Shown here in pieces: positions 54,863-64,000 of a DNA stretch of 64,000 bases. The stretch's first letter is position 1, and each line of letters begins with the position of its first letter. The stretch spans positions 182,305,432 through 182,369,431 of the forward strand of contig CM073591.1 of assembly GCA_037074705.1 (NCBI GenBank), written 5' to 3'. The notes below the pieces were generated by a model, which saw only the letters and a list, made by a program, of their open reading frames with translations, made no database searches and was not told where the DNA came from. The translations under genes and the position numbers were made by a program. This DNA comes from Zhengitettix transpicula (taxonomy: Eukaryota; Arthropoda; Insecta; Orthoptera; Tetrigidae).

Positions 54863-55372
54863 CAAAAAAAAGAGAAATCAAGGAAGCCTGTGAGAGGATT
54901 CTCTAGCAGGTGAACCTTCCCAGAGAGCTGTAGGGATCCCTTCACTTCTATCTGGTTTTTTGAACTAATGTTACCACATGCCGAGACACCTCGGCTAGTT
55001 TTTATAGGTGTATGTTCCGAGGTCACAGACCTTGGGCATAAGGTAAGAGTTGTCCGCTATTCCTATTGGCATAGTCGGCCAGCTGCCTCCTAAATTGGTC
55101 ATGGAACGGAGATGGGAATGGTGCGTCCCAACAGTAAAACCTTCTCCCGCCATCGGAAGGCCGTGGGACCTACCTGATGCAGGTTTTCTAGGGGTTGTCC
55201 TACATAACTTTTAGGAAAATGTCGGGTAGGATCCTTTAACTACAGCCCAGGGACCCTAGGTACCTTCTTCTACCATTCCGCATCGCCCGTTTTAAATCAT
55301 TTCCTATGCTATTAAAGTGGAGTTGCCACCACTTGGATTACCCTCATGTAACCATTTGCTCTAAATAAAAGT
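54863..55372 (+). mobile_element. Palindromic retroposon, full span (copy N)
   Basis: Begins GAGAAATCAAGGAAGCCTGT with the 5' palindrome CCTGTGAGAGGATTCTCTAGCAGG (two-sided, mutated). It keeps CTATTCCTATTGGCATAG and TACCTGATGCAGG and ends near ACCATTTGCTCTAAATAAA. It follows fragment M head to tail. Some central blocks are shortened. Confidence 0.82.
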
Positions 55373-56402
55373 GATATTCTGATCATAATTTCTTTACGGT
55401 ACTACCTTCCTAAATAATTATATTCATCTAACACTTCTCTTACGATTCTTATCCTTAAAGGTTTACATTCTGTCGAAGTACTGTATATCATTAATTTAGT
55501 TTTTCTGTAATACTGTATAATAATAAAAGAAAATTGAAACAGGCAGCCACGTAATTTTTGGTGATAAAATACGGGTATTCTTCACGTTTTGAAGACACTG
55601 ACTTTACACGCAAAGTATATAATAATATACATTCAAAAAATACTAGTAGGAGTCAAATGATATTACAGAGCAGGATCGGGACAATGGACTCCATATTTAG
55701 TATACGACTGGTAGTTGACACGAGTTGCCTAAACGAAAGAAAAGTATAAATAATATGGAGCGTAGTATGATTAAAAATTACATCACGAGAACGAATGCAA
55801 GGGTTTAAAAAATTACTCGAATGTATATTGTATATCTGGTAATATAGAAAGTATTAACCAAAATATTAACAAATTGTATAGAAAGTACTCTGGCCCAATG
55901 ACAGTTAAGGGACTGCTCGTCATAATTAATCTAGAAACTAATGAACTACAGAAAACGGTATTTAGAACCCCACTATCTATGTAGTTAACGATCGACAGCA
56001 TTAATATGTCAACAGGAATTAAGCACTGTATTAAATATATTTGTTGTATAGTGATTGGCTCAAAATAGGTAAAGGAATCAGAGAATACTTAAACGAGTAT
56101 GTGACCCAATTAATTGGCTTCAAATATCGAAGAATTAATGCATCAATTATCTCAGTAATAAGCATCTTGCGTATGCGTACTTTTATGTAATTTTTATGTC
56201 CACGCTTCTCAGCCACATACCGCGTTACTGAGAGTACACACAGATCAAAATTATTCAAGTACAATGCCTGTATTGTATGTCATATTTGAATTGAATATCA
56301 TAGAATTAGTGTTCCACCCGAGCTTTTTCTTCTAAGATTTCAGGTAAAAATGATTCAGTTACATCCGTTATAGCCCAGTATCTATATACATCTTACCACG
56401 CA
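55373..56402. other. AT-rich sequence, nothing recognised
   Basis: Small frames at 55558-55749, 55813-56001 and 56031-56264 show no motif. Confidence 0.5.
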
Positions 56403-56870
56403 TAAGGTCGGGTATTTTATATTGTTTCCTTCTTGTACAGGTTATGGCCAATAGTGAAAAAGTAAGTTTACCAATTTGAAAGGCCTCGGAAAAAGTTTCT
56501 GTGACCTAAAAACCACGAAATTATTTGCCTATTTTAGTTTTTCGCTAATAGCTAAAGTACGAAGCATTCTATTGAAAACAATGTGCAGTAATAAATTGTA
56601 CAGCATAAAATTATGCGACGAATTATTATATGATTATGAAATTTGGTCAAATGTACGCTATTTTTCGTTCATTTCGAAAAGAATACAGAGTGCCGTTTTT
56701 CTACTGCTGACATCTCCAAAATGGTAAGTCGTATATTAATTTGTCATTAACGGAAGTTGTAGAGAATTTAATTCTCTTTAAAAGTAATTATCTGGTTTTA
56801 AACATACATTGTTAATTGCCGAAAATACCTTCATTTTGTGGGCTGGTTCGAAGGTCTTTATTTAAAAATC
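56403..56870. mobile_element. Long-TIR element, left part (Z3)
   Basis: Matches Z1 from its left end: AAGGTCGGGTATTTTAT, GGCCAATAGTGAAAAAG, AAAGGCCTCGGAAAAAGTTT, ACATCTCCAAAATGG and GCCGAAAATACC. The right TIR is absent, the converse of Z2. The terminal sequence agrees with the complement of the right end of Z1. Confidence 0.72.
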
Positions 56871-57539
56871 CACGGCAATTCGAAGTAACTGAGACGTATC
56901 TTGTTAATTTCCGACAATTTTTAGTCCTGGTTATTGTTCCCAGGGTAGTTCCTTAAACGGTTTCTCGAGTGTGGATGTGAAAAAAATTGTGCCGATTCAA
57001 GGCTCCTTGTCTTATTCAACCGATAATCTTGATCTCCTCCTGTGTCTTGTCCTGAAAGTTGCTACTTCGTTTATGTTCCGTTGAAAGCAGTTCCAAATCT
57101 TTGACTCTGAGTATCTCATTTACAGATGACGTCATAATGAGTTCGAATATGTTGGTGTGTGTGTAAGAGATAGAGAGAGAGAGAGGGGGGGGGGGTTTAG
57201 GAAGGGGTTGTAGTAGACGCGTCAAAATTGAGCAAACTTAGTATCAGGTATGAAGGGATAGATCACATCGTAATATTGGATTTTCGTTACATGGTAAAAG
57301 AAAGTGACTGTTTGCACATAACTGTAATTTCTATATTTGCTGAATTCTAGATATATTGGCCATTTGTTAATTAAATATATTTAAGGTGATCTATATTTGA
57401 CATTCAAGTCGATATATTTGAAGTATATGACGTATTTGAGAACGCAAATACGCTTTTTACTGAATCGGATAGAAAACCATATTACTTATGAATTTCGTGC
57501 TTAATGCGAACAAGATGCGTTATTCTGTGCGGGTTGAGA
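56871..57539. other. Unassigned; contains a GA/G simple repeat
   Basis: A GA dinucleotide run followed by about 11 G lies at 57168-57195. The minus-strand frame 57016-57225 is open because of it. Nothing else recognised. Confidence 0.5.
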
Positions 57540-57670
57540 CTGTGGCTGCGGAATGCACGGGCCGGAGTTCGAATTCCAGACCGGAGAATGCCTGCAGTGA
57601 ATTCCTGGCTGGCGCCTGTAGGCGTTAACCAACCGGCTACGGGGCCGAGACCTGCTCCGAAAGGAATTCC
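57540..57670 (+). mobile_element. Possible tRNA-related SINE
   Basis: A GC-rich 130-bp island with GGAGTTCGAATTCC at 57564-57577, close to an RNA polymerase III B box (GGTTCGANTCC), and a weak A-box-like TGTGGCTGCGG at 57541-57551. Spacing is shorter than in tRNAs. The downstream body GGCGCCTGTAGGCG and CCGGCTACGGGGCCG is self-complementary. No second copy is in the window, so the call is tentative. Confidence 0.35.
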
Positions 57671-58602
57671 CTATCCATTATAATACAAAAGGTTGTTACA
57701 CTGACATTGTTCATATTTACATAGTGTTTAGACATATTAAGAGAAAATTCTCTTCAACTTGAAAGACACATGAATTTAAAAAATAATTTTTTTAATCATT
57801 AGTGAAATACAAAATAATATTTTTCAGCACGAAGAAAAATAAATGTAAACTTTTATGGTTTAATTTTAGTATTAAGTAAGTTTCAGAAATAACGAGCAAG
57901 TAATCATAAATGTGCTATAATAATTGATAATTATTTACTTTTCTTTGAATTTGATCACACACATAAAAGTAATTTATACATCTGCATTCCATGATGGCAT
58001 ACAAATTTGTATAAGGACGGCCAATAAAATAATACGACAGTTCTTCTAACTGCACTTGTTTTTATATTTATTTAGCTACTGTAAGCTCTTATATTTATAC
58101 GTTCTGTTTTTAAAGTACGCATTTTGATATATATTACTTCTTCTTCACTCACTTGCTAAGTATATAATGAGTATTTCTTATCTAATTTTTAGAATAATTA
58201 ATAATATCGACTAAAATATTGTTTTTAATAAAAATGTTTATTTTTATAATATTGTTTTGTTACACCGTTTTCAATTATTTCTCTTCGAATTGAGCGATAC
58301 TGATTTTTTAATAGTAAGAGAACTTTTGACTTCATCAAGTTAATGTATAATCTGAAACAATAACTGAAAAGTATTTTCTTGCCAGGATGATTTTTCTTTG
58401 CATTGTATATTGTTGTTTGTTACAGTGACTGAAGCAAATATATATACTCTTTACTTAATATACTCAAGTTTTGCAAGGACGTAGTCCGTGTATGTGTTTC
58501 GTATTGGAAGTCAAATAATTTCCAGACATTCCATAATTTGATTCACATATAATAATGCACTACCCGAATCGCTTAAAAATTCATGGAAAACCATTATTGT
58601 TA
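57671..58602. other. AT-rich sequence, nothing recognised
   Basis: No repeat or gene recognised. Confidence 0.5.
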
Positions 58603-58655
58603 TCATTAAATAATAATGCAGTTTTTCGACCAATATCAGGCAATATTTTATTTAT

Positions 58656-58694
58656 TTACGGCAGCGTTTCGGTACGTGTTTGTACCTTCATCAG
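58656..58694 (-). ncRNA. Hammerhead-like ribozyme core, left arm
   Basis: Minus strand: CTGATGA (58694-58688), stem II GGTAC/GTACC with loop AAACAC, GAAA (58670-58667), then stem III ACG-CTGC-CGT and H17 = A at 58657. All invariant core bases of the hammerhead (CUGANGA, GAAA, UH) are present. A flanking stem I is not obvious: sequence before CTGATGA does not pair with sequence after the cleavage position. Self-cleavage is therefore uncertain. Confidence 0.55.
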
Positions 58695-58969
58695 GTCTTT
58701 CCTGATGAGCAATTGTACAAATTAAAGTTGTATTATCAAGAAGCCAATGAATTAATAAAAGTGGTTGAACAAAAAATATTGTACTATTAACACAATGAAA
58801 CTAAGAAAACACTCACCTTAATATGCTGAATGTTAAAACACAATTTCACATCCTATTTTCAATAGCATATTTAGGTGAGTGTATAATATTTTTTGTTCAA
58901 CCACTTATATAAATTCATTGGCTTCTTGATAATACAACTTTATTTTCTACAATTTCTCTGCAGGAAACA

Positions 58970-59008
58970 CTTGATGAAGGTACAAACACGTACCGAAACG
59001 CTGCCGTA
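58970..59008 (+). ncRNA. Hammerhead-like ribozyme core, right arm
   Basis: Plus strand: TTGATGA (58971-58977; C3 of the core is T), stem II GGTAC/GTACC, GAAA (58995-58998), stem III ACG-CTGC-CGT and A at 59008. It is the same structure as the left arm with one core substitution, and faces outward in the opposite direction. Confidence 0.5.
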
Positions 59009-59060
59009 AATAAATAAAATATTGCCTGATATTGGTCGAAAAACTGCATTATTTTTAATG

Positions 59061-61494
59061 TAAACAGACGTAAAAATACAATCATTAAATTATATTAAAA
59101 TCACGAAGTGAATAAAACTTTGAACACAGCGACAACAAATTCATTAGAATTAATTAATTTATTAAAAATTTTACCCTATGTTCCTAATTTTAAGCCGTTA
59201 TTTAAGAGCTGGTCCAAAATTAATTGAGCTTGTATACAATAATCACTACATGTATATTGCCTTTTGAGAAATAATATAGTTGAATCACATATGTACTATG
59301 AGAGAAATATTTTACTTATAAAGTATAGCAAAAAACACAAATAAGCTAAAAATTAGGAAATACAAGCGACCTTTACTTATATTATCTTAATAAATTTGTA
59401 ATTTATGATGAGTGGCTACCGTGTTTGAATGAAATAAGTGTTCGTTGTTTTACACGAAAGTTCCCTTATTTGTTAGATTATATTGTTCCTACAGAAATTC
59501 TGTTAAAACCACTTCAGAAAAATAACCAGTAAATAAGTTATTTTGAAGCAAAATTAAATTAATAATAAACGCTCTTCGATAAAAATGGCATAGTACGAAA
59601 AATAAAACCTCATAATACGAATTAAATATACTATTACGTGAGCATGACGTTCTTAAAGTTTTATTATAATATGTATAGTTAAATAATTAAATTTGTATTA
59701 TTTATAATTTTTGAATAGAATAAAACATGTTAAAATACAAGAAATAAATGTTGTTTAGTTTAAAATAAATCATAGAATAATTGAAGACAAAAATTACCTA
59801 TATAAAACCTTTGTTATTCTTCTAGAAAACGGTAAGCATAAAGTCTGCTGTAATGGGGAAAACCAATTTTGGAAAACAATTGATTTTATATTCCATTCTA
59901 GAAATCTGCTCATATCAAAATATACTCTGTATTTAAAGGATTTTGTGGTATGAATGTAATTGTGGTGAAATGATATAATGTGTCATAGTCAAAGTGTTTG
60001 TCAGATTTTTCTTAATATTATTAATATTTTCAGTTGTACTATACGGATTTGCAGTTGTCGAGAGTTGATACATAAAATTACTGAATTACGAGGTTTAATA
60101 TTTTTTTTTGTTTTTATACGGTAAAATCTGTTCAAATATAATTCAACAACAACTCTGGAACGTATTGAGTTGAAATGATATTTTCAAACAAATATTAGCA
60201 GTAAATTTACTATTATTCAATTTTAAGATTTAATTTGAATGGAATATTCCGTTTTTTAAAATTACTCTTTCATCTAAATTGTATGTTCTTTTGTTAAAAT
60301 TAATACGACACGATTATTAAAATAAATGTTTTATTCAAGAGTTTAACTTAAACGTACGGCTGGATCTTCAAATTTTAAAAGCCATGTGGTTTACGCCAAA
60401 ACAAAAAAATATCTCGATTTCCACTGATTTTGAAAAATTATTCATCGCATTACCTTGTATTGTACATATAAAATTACATATATCATTTTGGAATATCTAT
60501 TGATAATTACTGGTAAAAAACCGGAGGCGTATAAGCAATGTTAATTAGTTACATTTTTATTAAAATTATTATTATGGATACTTAATTTGTTATACATTTT
60601 TTAAAGTAAAATAATTACGCTAATATTTTCACATCGATTTAACATAATCAAAACACGCATTTGTGCCTAATAAATGCGAATTGAGAAAATACAATAAAAT
60701 TCCATGTTTATTAATAATATTCAGAAAGATTGCTGATAAATAATAGTAGAAGGCAGTTTATTTTCATTACATTAATTGAATTTAAATATTTGATTATCAG
60801 CATACTTACAGAGCACGGTGCGTGAGTGAAGTGTACAAAGACCAGAAAAATCTATAAGACAACATTGGATAAACTCTACTCGTTAAGTATATAGTTTAAG
60901 ATTTTTAGAAGACAATTAATGGTTTGTCTTGAAAGACTAGTTTTAATGGCAGCCTGCTGTTAATATAAAAAAATAATTTTAAAATATCAGTAAACGTAAG
61001 TAATACCACAGTAGCAAAAGATCAAATCAAAATATTTAGCAGAAAATTCCTATAAAAAGAAATGTGAGTCTAATGGCTAACACTGTTAAGAAATAAATAT
61101 TTTTTTAGATCATGTCATATTCTTTAAGGACATAATAGAGAATAGAGAGGAATATCAGAAGAATTTTAGAACAATTATGTACCTCCCTTAATTTATTTTT
61201 TCATCCCATAAGTCTTCAGTTAGTATAGAAAATACTCTTTGTAGTTTGTAAAGTCAACATATAGATGACTTCTTGAATTTTAGTTTGGAGAAATTCTTTG
61301 TATTTACAACTAATTTATAACGGTATAACAGAAATTTCTCCTCCATTAAATTAAGTAAGTGTCTATATATGGAAATATAATAGAATAAATGTCTTCATAC
61401 CGACTTGCCAGCACACTTTATTAGGTTAGCGACTGAGTCCTGAATGGCAATGATTTTTTCTGATGTGATATTTATGAGAGCATGGTGATTTCTG
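59061..61494. other. Very AT-rich sequence, nothing recognised
   Basis: About 2.4 kb with no open frame above 60 codons and no recognised repeat. Confidence 0.6.
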
Positions 61495-61835
61495 GAAATA
61501 CTCCGGGGCCACCCACCGCTCGAAGCCGATGTTTTCAGCCCTGTCCGTATAGCGTAGCCCTCCAGTAATTACATGTTTGTAGACTGCGTGGGAGGCCTGG
61601 CTCGTCGACCCCCTCCCATCTCCGCCCTTTCGTCCCCCAATCCTTTTTAGCGAGCCTTCATCCTATTGTCTTAAGCATTTCGTAATTTATTTCTCCACAT
61701 TTCTCTTCCGTTGGCTCGCGACTTCGCTATTTATCATGCTGTCCTCCGCATCGTGGTGGCATATAAGACATCCCCTCTTGTCTCAGGCGCACTTATGCCT
61801 ATCTTCGGACCGTCGCAGAACACCCTTTTTCAGTA
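61495..61835. other. GC-rich block in AT-rich surroundings
   Basis: Starts CTCCGGGGCCACCCACCGCT and includes GGCTCGTCGACCCCCTCCC. Two overlapping plus-strand frames at 61711-61918 have no recognisable domain. It has no match to other parts of the window. Candidate regulatory element, exon of an unrecognised gene, or old repeat. Confidence 0.25.
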
Positions 61836-63108
61836 TAAATATTACAATTTTATGTCATTTTCCGGAGTCTTATTACTGCTACGACACACAAGCCTGGAAG
61901 CTTGCTTCATATAAATAATGAAAACAAAAGTAAACCACAGGTTTCAGACATGACAGTGTCATCTCGCACATATTTTCAAAATTTTTAATACGTTTAAACA
62001 TTTAAAGTTCTTTTCTTATATCAAATACCACTTAACATAAATTTAAAAGTTTTCTCATATAAAGTTGAGCGAGAATTTTAGCGGACAATAAATATATAAT
62101 AACCGCATTATACGTCTCTAACAAAAAAAATATTTATACATTATTCTTATGTGAAAATTTTCTAAAACAAATATAAAATATACTCGATCTTAATAAGAAC
62201 TGAAAAAGTAATGTACATAAACAATTTTAATTTTGTTGGTATTTGGTAACTGTCTAAAACTATAGATGTCTTGATATATATATATTGCAATTGTAAATAC
62301 ATGATACTATTTTGAACATATTTTAATTCATCATGTTGAGCTATAATAATTTTTTATTAAGTAATGAAACTATGACAAATATATACTTCAGAGTTATCTA
62401 AAGTGATTTATATAATTTCTGAGTTCCGGGAAAAGTAAAATAACGGAGCATATTTAATTAAAAATGTATACGTCAACCGGCAAATATTTTTTTAATTTTT
62501 CTCACTCATATCTTCAGATTTTAACAGAATTATTATTCAAACAAATATTGTCTTCTGGAAAGATTCTGTTGCTAGCGATCTTAAACGAACCTGAACACTC
62601 ATTATAACTTCCATTGGCTAATACATGTTAGTGAACAGATTGAAGGAATATTTTCGAGGACAATATATCGTAAATTAATATCGTATATACATCGAAAACT
62701 ATAAATTCACAAATGCAGCTGCGATATAATAATTTGGAAGTAGGTAATTTTTTCCGTAGTCATCGGTGGTAATTATTAATTATTATAACATTTATACGTA
62801 CATGTGTTTCATTTATTTATGTCAAAATCAATTTAATCTAAGAGCTTTGATATTGCCATATTATTATTTTCTTTTGTATAATTTCGCTGAAATTTCAAAA
62901 TAAGGAATCAAATGTGCAATTGAGCTTCTTAAATATTTATAAAAAATTATGGGATTCTTAATTAAATGGTATTATATTCCGTTGTATATTCTTATTTTAG
63001 TAGTATTGTGTTTGTATTTATGCACAAACATCTGGATAAAACACACTAACACACCAAGAAATTGTAATTAATTAACTAAAAGTAAACATCATAAGTCAGT
63101 ACAGTTAC

Positions 63109-63111
<3 letters not shown>
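61836..63111. other. AT-rich sequence, nothing recognised
   Basis: No repeat or gene recognised. Confidence 0.55.

Positions 63112-63154
<43 letters not shown>
63112..63154. repeat. (TA)n microsatellite
   Basis: About 21 TA dinucleotides, directly next to the motif at 63165-63193. Confidence 0.95.
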
Positions 63155-63159
<5 letters not shown>

Positions 63160-63164
63160 ATTAT

Positions 63165-63193
63165 AAGCTTTCGGCCTCTTGCCATTATCATCT
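63165..63193 (-). other. GATGA...GAAAGCTT motif, possible retroelement terminus
   Basis: Minus strand: CAGATGATAATGGCAAGAGG followed by CCGAAAGCTTATAA, with a GGC/GCC stem between GATGA and GAAA. It is similar to the minus-strand motif at 14309-14339 and adjacent to a TA microsatellite. Such ends occur in Penelope-like elements, but the hammerhead core is incomplete. Confidence 0.3.
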
Positions 63194-64000
63194 GTAAAAA
63201 AAATATACATATGATCATAATATCATGTCCGTCCCATCAACATGTACAAATATGAGCGATAGAATTAGTTTGACATTTTATTAATTTGTAATAAATATAT
63301 ATTGTTTATGTCGGACGTGATAAAATTTCATAATAAAAACTTAGTTGTTGTTAGTTTCTTCCTTGCACTACAATAAGATATCTACTATTTTAGTCAATGA
63401 CCCTTGGCGAAAGGCCAACATTATATTTGTGTTATCATGTTCTTATGGCTTCGTATGCTTTTTTTTACATATTATAATTCCTTAATAATCCGAAATATAT
63501 TCAAATAATAAGTAATCGTGACAGTAATAATGGCTATTTCCCAAAAAGCATATAATACAGTAGTTTGACAAAAAAGTTTTATTTTAAACAGGACTTGAAT
63601 TTTACACAATTGAGTAAAATATGTTGTGGAATATTATTGAAATAATGACCAGAAATATTTACATTATGTATTTAATAATTTCGTGGATATAACTTACATT
63701 TTTTATTATTATATCTGCACCCAGCAGTATTTAATAAAATATATAATAATATAACAGCAACGCATTTCATTATTAGAGGAGAGGAACAATCATCATTTCA
63801 GTGATACATTGTAATGAAACAGGAATAATATAATAAAAATATTTTCTTAATAGTATGGATAGTTCGTCGTGCAGGATAAATGCCATTTTACAGCTCTATC
63901 AGTATTTAAGATTCTAATTCTGTAGAAATTTCAGCAGGGAATAATTTTAACCTTAAATTTTTTACTGATATTTAGAATGAGTTTTATGCTACGAGCATTT
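63194..64000. other. AT-rich sequence, nothing recognised
   Basis: No open frame or repeat recognised up to the window end. Confidence 0.55.

Larger units (their letters stand above)
58603..59060. mobile_element. Large inverted repeat (fold-back) with two hammerhead-like motifs
   Basis: The two arms, about 58603-58825 and 58858-59060, are inverted copies of each other. They share TGCAGTTTTTCGACCAATAT, ATTTATTTACGGCAGCG, AGAAGCCAATGAATT, GTGGTTGAACAAAAAATATT and CACTCACCT-AATATGCT. The left arm has one ~30-bp segment not found in the right arm. Related, more decayed copies lie at 17060-17410 and 23428-23700. Resemblance of the terminal ribozyme-like sequence to Penelope-like elements suggests a derivative of two oppositely oriented pseudo-LTRs. 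No coding sequence is present. Confidence 0.8.

Overview
This window reads as a stretch of a large, AT-rich arthropod genome, most likely an insect and plausibly a polyneopteran such as a cockroach or termite. The basis is the mix of decayed non-LTR retrotransposons, PIF/Harbinger, mariner, Helitron-like and tRNA-derived SINE sequences, the lack of compact genes, and one insect-type uncharacterised repeat protein. The species cannot be fixed from sequence alone. I found no exon that I can defend as a host protein-coding gene, no rRNA, no functional tRNA and no CRISPR array. Almost every long open frame is transposon-derived or a chance reading of a simple repeat.

Layout. 1-5.3 kb: a truncated retroposon tail, a pyrimidine-rich tandem repeat, a LINE tail and a CpG-rich block. 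5.4-8.1 kb: a Helitron-like element with a degenerate minisatellite. 8.3-15.6 kb: two decayed LINE remnants, a dimeric retroposon and a CpG-rich block. 15.9-18.2 kb: a long-TIR DNA element, a fold-back with hammerhead-like motifs, and a retroposon. 19.2-21.9 kb: a CpG/CRE block followed by a second Helitron-like element with about 1.2 kb of the same minisatellite. 22.5-27.3 kb: a retroposon cluster, a small MITE-like inverted repeat, and a truncated LINE plus retroposon. 28.2-32.7 kb: a tRNA-derived SINE, a LINE with RNase H and C-terminal CCHC, a third LINE fragment, a CpG block and a retroposon. 33.8-40.8 kb: an alternating head-to-head and tail-to-tail array of one AT-flanked repeat family, plus a solo copy. 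42-43.2 kb: a decayed repeat-encoded gene interrupted by a retroposon with a 14-bp target-site duplication. 43.8-50 kb: the densest pile-up, with a long-TIR element, a Harbinger element with MADF and transposase remnants, an RTE-like LINE, a LINE with an open 608-codon reverse-transcriptase frame, and a mariner C-terminus. 50-59 kb: a gag-like zinc knuckle, a third Helitron-like module, a hairpin cluster, a retroposon dimer, and a large inverted repeat with two outward-facing hammerhead-like cores. 59-64 kb: AT-rich sequence with little in it.

The most distinctive content is a GC-rich retroposon family of about 540 bp, made largely of successive short palindromes and ending in poly-A, with about 15 full or partial copies here. 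It has no recognisable RNA polymerase III boxes and no tRNA head. The second is the fold-back with a near-canonical hammerhead core on each arm. The third is the recurring pairing of a roughly 30-bp minisatellite with a Helitron-like 3' end. Class names for the non-coding families are inferences from structure; the coding assignments rest on motifs that can be read in translation.
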